From a virus, in the IMG/VR virus record IMGVR_UViG_3300034820_000003, positions 1 to 40,943 of that record: a stretch of DNA of 40,943 bases; one strand, 5' to 3'. A program made the translations under genes and the position numbers. The notes beneath the pieces were generated by a model. That model worked only from the letters and a program-made list of their open reading frames with translations, made no database searches and was not told the origin of the DNA. The first letter of the stretch is position 1. Each line of letters starts with the position of its first letter. Shown one piece after another: positions 12,791 through 21,061 of the stretch.

Positions 12791-13077
12791 TGGCCCACAA
12801 AGGCAAGCTTCCGACCGATGTCAAAGCGCTGGCTCGCGTCCACACCGAGAGCGCGCTGAACGTCTTGGCCGGCGTCATGAACGCGCCTGATGCGCCGCAC
12901 ACAGCCCGCGTTGCTGCCGCCACTGCTATCCTCAATCGCGGGTGGGGCCAGCCTCATCAATCCATTGATATGACGGCAGAAGTTGTCACGACTAAGGTTA
13001 TCCGCACCCCAGCACCGACCAACAACCTCGATACCTGGAAGAAACAGTTCGAGGACAAGCCGGAGACGCTGCAATGA
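12790..13077 (+). CDS. Putative small terminase-type helical protein, 95 aa
   Basis: Start at ATG 12790 (MAHKGKLPTDVKALARVHTE), preceded by GGAGGAAGGG. The helix pair ALNVLAGVMNAPDAPHTARV and AATAILNRGWGQPHQS is typical of proteins encoded just before large terminases in many temperate phages, sometimes annotated as small terminase or terminase-associated protein. It lacks a clear HTH, so the TerS role, DNA recognition for packaging, rests on position and this resemblance. Two more small genes lie between it and terL. Confidence 0.5.
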   Translation: MAHKGKLPTDVKALARVHTESALNVLAGVMNAPDAPHTARVAAATAILNRGWGQPHQSIDMTAEVVTTKVIRTPAPTNNLDTWKKQFEDKPETLQ

Positions 13078-13220
13078 CCGCAGCTCAGGCCCGCCAAATG
13101 CTGCGCGCCATCCGCAGGACATCGGCCAACCCCGGCTATACCGAGCCGCTGTCTGACATCGAGATCGAGGGCTGGATAGCGCTGTTCAGTGCGCTTGGGC
13201 TTGTGACGGAGGAGGGGTGA
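13074..13220 (+). CDS. Hypothetical microprotein, 48 aa
   Basis: Frame from ATG 13074 (ATGA overlap upstream) to TGA 13218-13220. Reads MTAAQARQMLRAIRRTSANP then a Glu-rich segment with IEGWIALFSALGLV, a short helix. No family recognised. The overlaps on both sides favour a real gene. Confidence 0.5.
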   Translation: MTAAQARQMLRAIRRTSANPGYTEPLSDIEIEGWIALFSALGLVTEEG

Positions 13221-13564
13221 TGCGCGTTGTTGATCGGAAGACGTTCCTGACGCTGCCTGCCGGTACGATCTATTGCAAGGGCATCCAATGGGCTTTTGAC
13301 GGCCTGCACATCAAGGATGATTCCCTTGAGAATGACTGGATCTATCTCGATATGGCATGGCCGAATGCCTTCGACGCAGGGGATGCGGTCGATATTCTGC
13401 AACGATCGCTGGCAACTGGTTCATCGTTCGAGTGCGAGGATGCGTTCGGACGCGACGGCTGTTTCAACGATGACGCGGTTTTCCTCATTTTTGAGAAGGG
13501 TGACCTGATCGCATTGCGTGGCCGGATTGAGCAGGCGCTACAGCTTTGCAATGACTCAGCCTGA
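13220..13564 (+). CDS. Hypothetical acidic protein, 114 aa
   Basis: Start at ATG 13220 with GGAGG upstream; a GTG one codon earlier is possible. The protein is acidic, aromatic and probably beta-rich (MRVVDRKTFLTLPAGTIYCK; WIYLDMAWPNAF), ending in a helix. No cysteine motif. It overlaps the start of terL by 14 bases. I do not recognise it. Confidence 0.6.
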   Translation: MRVVDRKTFLTLPAGTIYCKGIQWAFDGLHIKDDSLENDWIYLDMAWPNAFDAGDAVDILQRSLATGSSFECEDAFGRDGCFNDDAVFLIFEKGDLIALRGRIEQALQLCNDSA

Positions 13565-15143
13565 ACTCGACATAATTTGGGACGCGCAGCCCAAGCAAGC
13601 CGCCTTCATCGCATGCCCTGCTGATGACGTGGCTTTCGGGGGAGCGCGAGGCGGGGGCAAGTCGGACGCGGTAATTGGAGATTGGGCGAGCCATGAAGAC
13701 ATTTATCACGAGCATGCGATCGGGCTGGCGCTACGACGGGAGAGAACGCAGCTTATCGAGCTTATCGAGCGAGCTAAGCAGATCCTTCTGCCAATTGGAC
13801 ACAAATGGCACGAGCAGGACAAATACTTTCGTGGTCCGAATGGGGGTCGTCTGCGCTTTGCTTATCTTGAGAATGATTCTGACGCTGACGCGTACCAGGG
13901 TCACGGCTACACTCGTCTTTACATCGAAGAAGTAGGCACGTTCCCAGCCGAAAGCCCGATCGCCAAGCTGCAAGCCACGCTGCGTTCCGGCCACGGCGTC
14001 CCCTGCCAGATGAAATCCACCTGCAACCCAGGCGGCCCCGGCCATCAGTGGGTCAAGGCCCGCTACAAGCTGGATACTCACCCCCACGGCATGGAAATCT
14101 TCCGGTTTGAGTATACCAACCCGTTCACCAAGAAGAAGATTGAAAAGACCCGAGTATTCATCCCGTCAAAAGTAGTGGATAACAAGTATTTGGGGGACGA
14201 CTATGTTGCCAATCTATTTCAGGTCGGCAGTGAAAATCTTGTAAAAGCTTGGCTAACAGGTGACTGGTCAGTAATCGAGGGGGCGTTTTTTCCCGAATGG
14301 AGCACTGATAGTCATGTCATCCGGCCCTTTGAAATCCCCGGAAGCTGGACGCGATTCCGCAGCGCAGACTGGGGATCAGCGAAGCCTTTCTCCGTGGGAT
14401 GGTGGGCGGTCGTGGGCGAAGATTACTCGCTGGGCCGAGGGCCTCCGTCGATTACCCAACGAATGGCAAATCCCGTTGGAGCACATTCACCTGCATTGCA
14501 AGGTGATGATCGACGGGGTGACCTATCTTCCGGGCTTGTACTGCCGAGAGGGTCGCTGGTCCGATACCGCGAATGGTACGGCGCGTCGTCGGCGAACGTC
14601 GGCCTCAAGCTCACCGCGGAGCAAGTAGCCGATGGCATCCGCGAGCGCGAACTCAAAGAGCCCCGAGACCTGGAAGGTCGGCCCGCTATTTCTTACGGCG
14701 TCCTTGACCCCTCCGCCTTTCGCGTGGACGGCGGCCCATCTATCGCAGAGCGAATGGCAGCGCCGCCAAATCGTATCTTTTTCCGCAAGGCCGACAACGC
14801 GCGAGTCCCGCAACGAGGCGCTATGGGAGGGTGGGATCAGCTTCGCGCTCGCCTGCTTGGCGACGGAGAGCGGCCAATGATCTATTTCTTCTCCACCTGC
14901 AAGGACTCGATCCGCACGCTGCCGGCGCTCCAGCACGACCCTGTGAAGGCCGAGGACGTGGACACCGAGCAGGAAGATCACGCACCGGACGACATCCGCT
15001 ACGCCTGCATGAGCCGTCCCTACATCCGCGACGCCAGCGTGAGGCCCAAGGGCAAGCTGCTGATGGTCGGCGCGGGCAACCAAGTTTCGCTAGACGACCT
15101 CTGGCCGATGACCGACGCAGAACGCAAGCGGGGGCGGGTATGA
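13551..15143 (+). CDS. terL: Terminase large subunit, 530 aa
   Basis: The DNA-packaging motor. Walker A GGARGGGKS at 30-38, Walker B LYIEEVG at 123-129 and the coupling segment STCNPGG at 156-162 form the ATPase. The RNase H-like nuclease follows with acidic residues in SADWG (D273), VLDPSAF (D386) and APDD (480-481). Residues about 290-330 form a Gly/Pro/Ser-rich insertion between two nuclease strands whose codon usage differs from the rest. Start at ATG 13551, overlapping the preceding gene. Length is normal. Confidence 0.95.
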   Translation: MTQPELDIIWDAQPKQAAFIACPADDVAFGGARGGGKSDAVIGDWASHEDIYHEHAIGLALRRERTQLIELIERAKQILLPIGHKWHEQDKYFRGPNGGRLRFAYLENDSDADAYQGHGYTRLYIEEVGTFPAESPIAKLQATLRSGHGVPCQMKSTCNPGGPGHQWVKARYKLDTHPHGMEIFRFEYTNPFTKKKIEKTRVFIPSKVVDNKYLGDDYVANLFQVGSENLVKAWLTGDWSVIEGAFFPEWSTDSHVIRPFEIPGSWTRFRSADWGSAKPFSVGWWAVVGEDYSLGRGPPSITQRMANPVGAHSPALQGDDRRGDLSSGLVLPRGSLVRYREWYGASSANVGLKLTAEQVADGIRERELKEPRDLEGRPAISYGVLDPSAFRVDGGPSIAERMAAPPNRIFFRKADNARVPQRGAMGGWDQLRARLLGDGERPMIYFFSTCKDSIRTLPALQHDPVKAEDVDTEQEDHAPDDIRYACMSRPYIRDASVRPKGKLLMVGAGNQVSLDDLWPMTDAERKRGRV

Positions 15144-15280
15144 AGCACTTCGGATGCCACCAGCCTGATTGGGCCGAGAAGATACTGCTGGAGGCCCATG
15201 CTCGCCTTCATTGGTTGAGTATCGAGATCAGGCAGAACTTTGCGCGCTTGGATGAGCGCCTAGAACGAGGAAGGGTTTAG
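15140..15280 (+). CDS. Hypothetical microprotein, 46 aa
   Basis: ATG 15140 overlaps the terminase stop as ATGA. Reads MKHFGCHQPDWAEKILLEAH and continues as one charged helix (WLSIEIRQNFARLDERLERG). No family recognised. It may be an accessory of the head module. Confidence 0.5.
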   Translation: MKHFGCHQPDWAEKILLEAHARLHWLSIEIRQNFARLDERLERGRV

Positions 15281-15283
15281 CCA

Positions 15284-15616
15284 ATGGCGGTAGGTATTCG
15301 CAATCCGGTCATGCGGGTCAACCCCAATTACGAGACGGTCGCGGCCGGCCAGACAGCGCAGGTGCTGGGCACGGCAGGTGCAAAGGGCGACTTCATCGCA
15401 GGCATCCTGGTCATCCCCGCAACGGTAGCGGGCGGCGTGGTGACGCTGATCGACGGCGCAACGTCCATTCCAGTCTACGTGGGCGGCGCGACCACGGCAC
15501 TGACCACTGTGGCGCCGTTCTACATTCCGCTGAACATCTTCAGCGCGTCTGGGGCGTGGTCCATTACGACGGGCGCCAACATATCCTGCATCGCCATGGG
15601 GAGCTTCTCGGTTTGA
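15284..15616 (+). CDS. Small beta-rich virion protein, 110 aa
   Basis: Rich in Gly, Ala, Thr and Val with alternating hydrophobic residues (ILVIPATVAGGVVTLIDGAT; IPVYVGGATTALTTVAPFYI), indicating a beta barrel. GAGGAAGG lies before the ATG. Its place between terminase and portal and its composition suggest a head decoration or head-tail accessory protein. Assignment rests on composition and context; at least four other beta-rich proteins follow in this block. Confidence 0.6.
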   Translation: MAVGIRNPVMRVNPNYETVAAGQTAQVLGTAGAKGDFIAGILVIPATVAGGVVTLIDGATSIPVYVGGATTALTTVAPFYIPLNIFSASGAWSITTGANISCIAMGSFSV

Positions 15617-15849
15617 TGAAGAAGCCAACCTATCTCGAATGGTACAGCATGGCTGAGACGGCCATCCGCCATTATGAGTCGTACAAGTTCTTTCAGGACG
15701 GTGCGGCGAGAGAGGCAGCGCTTGCCGCGGTATTGGCTCAGGAAAAAGGGTGTTCAGCCGAGGCCACTCTGAGCGAATTTTGCCGGGTGTTCGAAAGCAA
15801 GGGACACGTTTGCTATTTCGATGATCCCTGTGATGCGTGGGCCGCCTGA
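15616..15849 (+). CDS. Hypothetical protein, 77 aa
   Basis: ATG 15616 shares one base with the previous stop; the stop in turn shares one base with the portal start. Reads MKKPTYLEWYSMAETAIRHY, mostly helical, with three cysteines spaced too far apart for a clear metal site. No family recognised. Confidence 0.55.
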   Translation: MKKPTYLEWYSMAETAIRHYESYKFFQDGAAREAALAAVLAQEKGCSAEATLSEFCRVFESKGHVCYFDDPCDAWAA

Positions 15850-18233
15850 TGCCCGTCGCCCTCACCAAAGAAAACGAGATGGCCGCTCACTGGAAATCCC
15901 AGATCGAGCAGTGCGACAAGGCCACCAACAACTGGCACAAGCGCGGGGAGAAAATCCTCAAGCATTTTCGCGACGAGCGCGAGCAGCAGGACGCAGGCGT
16001 TGCCAAGCGCCTCAACCTGTTCTGGTCGAATAGCAAGGTCAAGAACCCTGCCGTTTACTCCAAGGCCCCGGTCCCGATCTGCGAGCGCCGCTTTCTCGAC
16101 AAAGACCCCACGGGCAGGGTGGCCGCGACGATCCTGGAACGCGCGCTGCGCTATGAAATGCCCACCTCGGGGTTTCACAAGACGCTGAAGCGCTGCCGGA
16201 CGGACTGGTCCATGGTCGGCCGCGGTCAGGTCTGGATACGTTACAACCCCAAATTCGGGATGGCGATCTCGCCCGAGCAGACCGCCGACAACGACATCGA
16301 CATCAACGGCAAGCTGGTCGATGAAGACGAGGAGCAGAACGACGAGGCCCAAGAGCGAGAGTTCCTGAGCGAAAGCCTCTGCGTCGATTACGTCCACTGG
16401 AAGGACTTCTACATCTTCCCGGCCTCGGCCCGGACATGGGATGAGGTCGAGGGCGTCGGCCGTAAAATCCTGATGAGCCGTCAGGACTGCATCGACAATT
16501 TCGGGGAGAGCATCGGCAAGGAGATCGAACTCGATTGCAAGCCCAAGACGGATGGCAATCAGGGCGGGGAAAGCACGCTATCCGGCAAGGACGGGATGCA
16601 GGCCACCACCTACGAGATTTGGTGGAAGCCGCTCAAGAAGGTCTATTTCATCGCGCAGTCCTACCTGAAACTCTGCAAGGAGGTCGATGACCCCCTGAAG
16701 CTGGAGAACTTCTTTCCGTGCCCCGAGCCGTGGTCGGCCACCATGACCAACGACTCGCTGATCCCCGTGCCTGACTATGCGGAGTGCCAGGATCAGTACA
16801 TGCAGATCGATGAGCTCTCCAAGCGCATCGACATTCTCACGGCATCCTGCAAGGTGGTTGGCGTCTATGATGCCTCGGCGCAGGCCCTGAAGCGGGTATT
16901 TCAGGAGGCGCAGGAGCCCAACCTGATCCCTGTGGATAGCTGGGCCATGTTCGCCGAGAAGGGCGGACTCAAGGGCGCTATTGACTGGGTGCCGATCGAG
17001 CAGATTGCGGCCGCGCTCAAAATCCTGATCGAAGTCCGCCAGCAGATGATCCAGGATCTGGACCGCCTGACCGGCATCAACGACATCATGCGCGGCACGT
17101 CCGACGCGCGGGAGACCATGGGCGCCCAGCGCCTGAAGACCAACGGCGCCAATATCCGCATCGATGACGATAAGGACGAGGCCAGCCGCTTCTGCCGCGA
17201 CATCATCGCCATCATGGGCGAGCTAATTGCAGAGCATTACGACCCGACGACGCTGATCCAGGTATCGGGCTCGATGTATGACGAGGGGCTAGATCCCCCC
17301 GAAGAGCCCGCGCCTAATCCGATGATGGGCCATAATGGTGGCCCGCCGCTCGCTCCACCTCTTGCGCCGCCGTTGTCGCCTCCGGCCGGCGCATTGCCCC
17401 CGCAGGCTGGACCAATCCCCCCTGCCGCGCCGCCGTCGCAACCGGCCGCGCCCATGCCTGCGGGGGCGCCTCCTATGGGTATGGGACCGCCGCCGATCTC
17501 GCCCGAGATCGTCAAGCAGCAGCGCAAGGACAAGATGATTGCCGACGCAATCATGCTGCTGCGCAATGACAAGCTCCGCGGCTTCAGGATTGACATCGAG
17601 ACGGATTCCACGGTCCAGCCCGACGCGCAGGAAGAGAAGGAACAGCGAATTTCCTTCATCGAGGGCGTGACGAAGTTCATCGAGCAGTCATCGCAGGTCA
17701 TGATGGCGGTCCCGGAGTTCGGCCCGCTGGCCGCCAAGATGCTGCAATTCGCCGTGCGTGGCTTCCGGGTCGGCCGCGATCTGGAAAGCTCGATTGAAGA
17801 CTTCTGCGAGAAGGCAGAGCAGAAGGCCAAGCAGGCCGCCAACAGCCCACAGCCACCAAGCCCCGAGCAGATCAAGGCCGACAGCGAGCGCTACAAGGCC
17901 GACAAGGAAGTCGAGCGCCAGCACCTCGAAAACGAGGGCGAGATGCGCAACAACATGATCGACCTCGAAAGCAAGAAACTCGACGTTCGCATGAAGGAAA
18001 TGGAACTGGAGATGAAGCGTCTCGAGTTCCACGCCAAGATGAACGAGCCAATGGAAGGCGAAGAGGGCGAGGGGACAACCAAGGTCCACCCCCATCTTGC
18101 GCTCAACCAGATTGCCGAGGCCGCCAAGGTCTTCGACCTCGCTTCAAAGCGTAACGCTGCCCCTCGCAGGATCGTCCGTGGTCCCGATGGCAAGGCATCC
18201 CACGTCGTCACGGATTTCCAGGAGAACGCCTGA
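15849..18233 (+). CDS. Portal protein, 794 aa
   Basis: The head vertex ring through which DNA enters and leaves. Its size, its place after terL, a middle region with DRLTGINDIMRGTSDARETM (a motif seen in podovirus portals) and a long C-terminal coiled coil (about 665-730, repeated charged residues) fit the P22-like portal group. Residues about 484-553 are a Pro/Ala/Gly-rich linker with MGHNGGPP at its start, unusual inside a portal. Start ATG 15849; a GTG 12 bases earlier is possible. Confidence 0.85.
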   Translation: MPVALTKENEMAAHWKSQIEQCDKATNNWHKRGEKILKHFRDEREQQDAGVAKRLNLFWSNSKVKNPAVYSKAPVPICERRFLDKDPTGRVAATILERALRYEMPTSGFHKTLKRCRTDWSMVGRGQVWIRYNPKFGMAISPEQTADNDIDINGKLVDEDEEQNDEAQEREFLSESLCVDYVHWKDFYIFPASARTWDEVEGVGRKILMSRQDCIDNFGESIGKEIELDCKPKTDGNQGGESTLSGKDGMQATTYEIWWKPLKKVYFIAQSYLKLCKEVDDPLKLENFFPCPEPWSATMTNDSLIPVPDYAECQDQYMQIDELSKRIDILTASCKVVGVYDASAQALKRVFQEAQEPNLIPVDSWAMFAEKGGLKGAIDWVPIEQIAAALKILIEVRQQMIQDLDRLTGINDIMRGTSDARETMGAQRLKTNGANIRIDDDKDEASRFCRDIIAIMGELIAEHYDPTTLIQVSGSMYDEGLDPPEEPAPNPMMGHNGGPPLAPPLAPPLSPPAGALPPQAGPIPPAAPPSQPAAPMPAGAPPMGMGPPPISPEIVKQQRKDKMIADAIMLLRNDKLRGFRIDIETDSTVQPDAQEEKEQRISFIEGVTKFIEQSSQVMMAVPEFGPLAAKMLQFAVRGFRVGRDLESSIEDFCEKAEQKAKQAANSPQPPSPEQIKADSERYKADKEVERQHLENEGEMRNNMIDLESKKLDVRMKEMELEMKRLEFHAKMNEPMEGEEGEGTTKVHPHLALNQIAEAAKVFDLASKRNAAPRRIVRGPDGKASHVVTDFQENA

Positions 18234-18601
18234 TGCGCAAGCAGATGGGCTACCTGATGATCGATCATCGCGCCTCGCCCGGCCTGCCCGAGGATGTCGC
18301 GCGATCGGTAGGCTATGATCCGAAATTCTGCGGCGAGGGCAAGGTCTACGAGGTCGATACCCTGACCTGCGCGCACTGCAAAAATACCGTTGTGCCGAAC
18401 ATGTTCCGGACCCGCGAGCGCGCCAGATGCTTCGACTGCGAGGCCAAGGGCGGCAAGTACATCTGCGATGTCTGCGCGTTCAAGGCCGCTCAGCCTGGTT
18501 ACGTTCACACCTCGTTCGCAAAAACCATCGAAAGCGTCATCAAGCAGGAGTTGATGCGAACGTCGATGGGTTCATCCCCAAAACTCCTGCTTCCAGACTG
18601 A
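18233..18601 (+). CDS. Zinc-binding conserved phage protein, 122 aa
   Basis: The sequence MGYLMIDHRASPGLPEDVAR, then TLTCAHCKNTVV, CFDCEAKGGKY and ICDVCA is a conserved family I recognise from rhizobial phages, always next to the portal gene. Three Cys pairs (CAHC, CFDC, CDVC) imply one or two zinc sites. Biochemical role unknown; its fixed place suggests a head-assembly or minor virion role. Confidence 0.75.
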   Translation: MRKQMGYLMIDHRASPGLPEDVARSVGYDPKFCGEGKVYEVDTLTCAHCKNTVVPNMFRTRERARCFDCEAKGGKYICDVCAFKAAQPGYVHTSFAKTIESVIKQELMRTSMGSSPKLLLPD

Positions 18602-18611
18602 GGACTAGACA

Positions 18612-19124
18612 ATGGCAAAGAGGATTTTTCAGCAGGCGACGTGGACCCCGACCGCGCAGGCGGATGGCGTTCTGACCGGATCATGGCAGGCCCTGAAGGG
18701 CGGCGCGGCGACCGACATCCTGAGGATCAACAAGATCATGCTGATGGGGCAGGCGTCGTCCTCGTCCGTCAACGCAATGTGCCTGGCGCGCTCGTCCACG
18801 CTTGCAATCACGCCCACAGCCCTTGCGCTGCCCAACTCGGATGCACCGGCCAACATCGCCGCGGCGACACTATCCAGCCCGCCTACGGCCTTTGTGGCAG
18901 CGGCCACGGCGCCGAACCGCTCGCCTGCCGTATCGATTGCCCGACTGAACCTCACCTTCAATTCGTTCGGCGGCATTCTGGTCTGGCAGACCAATCCGGG
19001 ATCGGATGAGGAGTGGATTTCCATCGGATCTGCCACGACCTCGAACTCCGAGAGCGTTCTGTCGGCATTCAACACGGGAACGGCCGGTCCGATGGCCAGC
19101 GATATTTTTTATGAGGTTCTGTAG
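18612..19124 (+). CDS. Beta-rich virion protein, 170 aa
   Basis: Begins MAKRIFQQATWTPTAQADGV and is dominated by Ala, Ser and Thr with short strands. The C-terminal FGGILVWQTNPGSDEEWISI resembles virion surface proteins. GAGGACTAGACA precedes the ATG. Probably a head decoration or accessory protein, from composition and from its place in the structural block. Confidence 0.55.
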   Translation: MAKRIFQQATWTPTAQADGVLTGSWQALKGGAATDILRINKIMLMGQASSSSVNAMCLARSSTLAITPTALALPNSDAPANIAAATLSSPPTAFVAAATAPNRSPAVSIARLNLTFNSFGGILVWQTNPGSDEEWISIGSATTSNSESVLSAFNTGTAGPMASDIFYEVL

Positions 19125-19129
19125 CCTGA

Positions 19130-20155
19130 ATGGCGAACGTCCTCCTCTACAACCTTGCGGCCATGACCGTTGCCAGCACGGGAACGGGCACGATTACGCT
19201 TGGTTCGGCAGCTACAATCAACGGCGTGCTGTTTCTGAGTTTTGCTGCTGCTGGCGTGAGCAATGGTGAGACGGTTGCTTATTCGATCCTCGATCCGTCA
19301 GGCGCCTCGGAAGTGGGATTCGGCGTCTATACGTCGGCCGGCACGACGCTAACGCGCAACGCGACGACATCGACCAACAGCAACAACGCGATCAACATGT
19401 CGGCGAACGCGATCGTTCGGATTTCGCCGCGGTTGCAGGACATCGGAACGCCGGGCCAGCGCCCGGCTACGACGACCAACGACAGCGCCAGCGCGGGTAA
19501 TGCGGGAGAATATCGCTACAGCAAGACCACGACCGGAACGTCTACGGTCACTATCTCCAATGCCTCGCCAGGCATCATTTCGTGGACCAACCATGGTCTC
19601 AACATCGCGTCCGGGGTGAATTTTACCACCACAGGCGCGCTGCCTACGGGGCTTTCGGTTGGAACTAACTATTATGTGTCATCGCAAAGTTTCGGAGCCA
19701 ACAGCTTTGCGGTTTCAACAAGCGTCGATAACGCTATCGCAGGAACCAGCGTCAATACATCGAGCGCGGGCTCAGGAACGCATACTGCTACCAGCACGAT
19801 CCTTCTGACGACCACGGGACAAATCAATGTAACCGGCATGTCACTCACGGCCGGCGATTGGGATGTGTTCTATCAGTCCACCAAAACCACGGGGACGGCG
19901 ACCAATACGACGGTTGCGGTTGCCAGCATTTCTTTGGTGAGCAGCACGGTCGATGGAGGCATGGGCAATTTCAACGTCATCAACTGTCCATCGACCGGAT
20001 TTGTAGCTCCAAACGGGGCTAATCTGATCGTGACAGTAGGGCCTGTTCGGCAATCATTTTCTGCGACAACGACTGTATACGCCGTGGATTATTCGGTCTT
20101 TACCGTCAGCACATTGACAGGTGCCGGCATCATGATCGCCCGCAGGGTACGTTGA
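19130..20155 (+). CDS. Thr/Ser-rich beta-structured virion protein, 341 aa
   Basis: Almost entirely Thr, Ser, Ala, Gly and Val with beta periodicity. Around 140-200 there is a repeat-like domain (TGTSTVTISNASPGIISWTN, LPTGLSVGTNYYVSSQSFGA) like those in phage tail-fibre and decoration proteins, and a C-terminal barrel-like region. No cysteines except one near 285. It probably sits on the virion surface. Next gene is an esterase-like protein. Confidence 0.6.
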   Translation: MANVLLYNLAAMTVASTGTGTITLGSAATINGVLFLSFAAAGVSNGETVAYSILDPSGASEVGFGVYTSAGTTLTRNATTSTNSNNAINMSANAIVRISPRLQDIGTPGQRPATTTNDSASAGNAGEYRYSKTTTGTSTVTISNASPGIISWTNHGLNIASGVNFTTTGALPTGLSVGTNYYVSSQSFGANSFAVSTSVDNAIAGTSVNTSSAGSGTHTATSTILLTTTGQINVTGMSLTAGDWDVFYQSTKTTGTATNTTVAVASISLVSSTVDGGMGNFNVINCPSTGFVAPNGANLIVTVGPVRQSFSATTTVYAVDYSVFTVSTLTGAGIMIARRVR

Positions 20156-21060
20156 TGATGGTATTTTTCCCAACCGTCAACACAGCGGCAGCCGTTGCCA
20201 ACTACGTCATGGGCGACGGGTCCATGTCGGTGGATTGCGGGACAAACCCGATCACAGCCAGATTGATGCAGGGGCTTGATCCCTATGCCATGCGCGACAT
20301 GGTTCCGTTCGGAAAGGGAAACGGCTATTCCACGCTGACGGGAAAGACGCCAACCACGCTGCCGATCTCGGGGCGTCGTGGGCTTATCTATGTGCGGTCG
20401 CAATCCAATGCCGGAAATGTCTCCGGGGCGACTGCCTACAACCCCGCCAATCCGAACGCGATTTTCAATATCAATCCGTTCAACGGGCTGGTCTACAAGC
20501 TGACCGATCCGATCCTAGGGGCGGATGGGCCGGGTGCATCATTCGTCACGCGGCTGGCGGACGGGTTGGTTTCATCTGGTCTGGTCGATACCGTTACCGT
20601 CATCAACATGGCCGTGGGAGCTACTACCGCCGCGCAATGGGCCAGCGGCGGCATCTGCTATCACCGCATTTTCGTGGCGCATCAGCGGGTATTGCAGCAA
20701 TCGAGTTTTGCCCCGTCATGGCGCATCTGGATTCACCATCAGGGCGAGAGCGACACGGCCGCGAGCACGGCAGGCTATCCCTATCAGGTCGCACTCGAAA
20801 GCACCCTGGCGCGCTGCAACGAGATGACCCCCGCCGCCATGCAGTTCGTCGGGAAGGTCAGCTTTTACAATACGCAGACCTCGGCAGCCATCACGCGAGC
20901 CCAAGCCAGCGTTGTCAGCCGTAATATTCGAACGCTCGGAGACTTCGACACCATCGACTGCACAGGCCGGTCTGCTGGCTGCATCGACTACAATACGGCA
21001 GGCGTCACCTCGGCGGCATCGATCGCTCAGACCCAGATCCAGAACTGGTTGACAGGCTGA
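20155..21060 (+). CDS. SGNH/SASA-type carbohydrate esterase-like protein, 301 aa
   Basis: Shows blocks of the SGNH superfamily, closest to sialate O-acetylesterase-like (SASA) proteins: SQSNAGN with the nucleophile candidate S84, NMAVGATTAAQW with an oxyanion Gly near 155, and HHQGESD at 194-200. Such enzymes remove acetyl groups from surface sugars. The usual C-terminal D-x-x-H is not seen; the matching region reads CIDYNTAG (276-283). So activity may be altered or absent, or the His lies elsewhere. Start at ATG 20155; coupled to the preceding beta-rich protein. Confidence 0.8.
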   Translation: MMVFFPTVNTAAAVANYVMGDGSMSVDCGTNPITARLMQGLDPYAMRDMVPFGKGNGYSTLTGKTPTTLPISGRRGLIYVRSQSNAGNVSGATAYNPANPNAIFNINPFNGLVYKLTDPILGADGPGASFVTRLADGLVSSGLVDTVTVINMAVGATTAAQWASGGICYHRIFVAHQRVLQQSSFAPSWRIWIHHQGESDTAASTAGYPYQVALESTLARCNEMTPAAMQFVGKVSFYNTQTSAAITRAQASVVSRNIRTLGDFDTIDCTGRSAGCIDYNTAGVTSAASIAQTQIQNWLTG

Positions 21061-21061
21061 C

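Noticed and set aside
14314-14628. 104-aa overlapping frame inside terminase as an independent gene
   Set aside because: No start signal and it runs antiphase through conserved terminase residues; kept only as a finding about the insertion.
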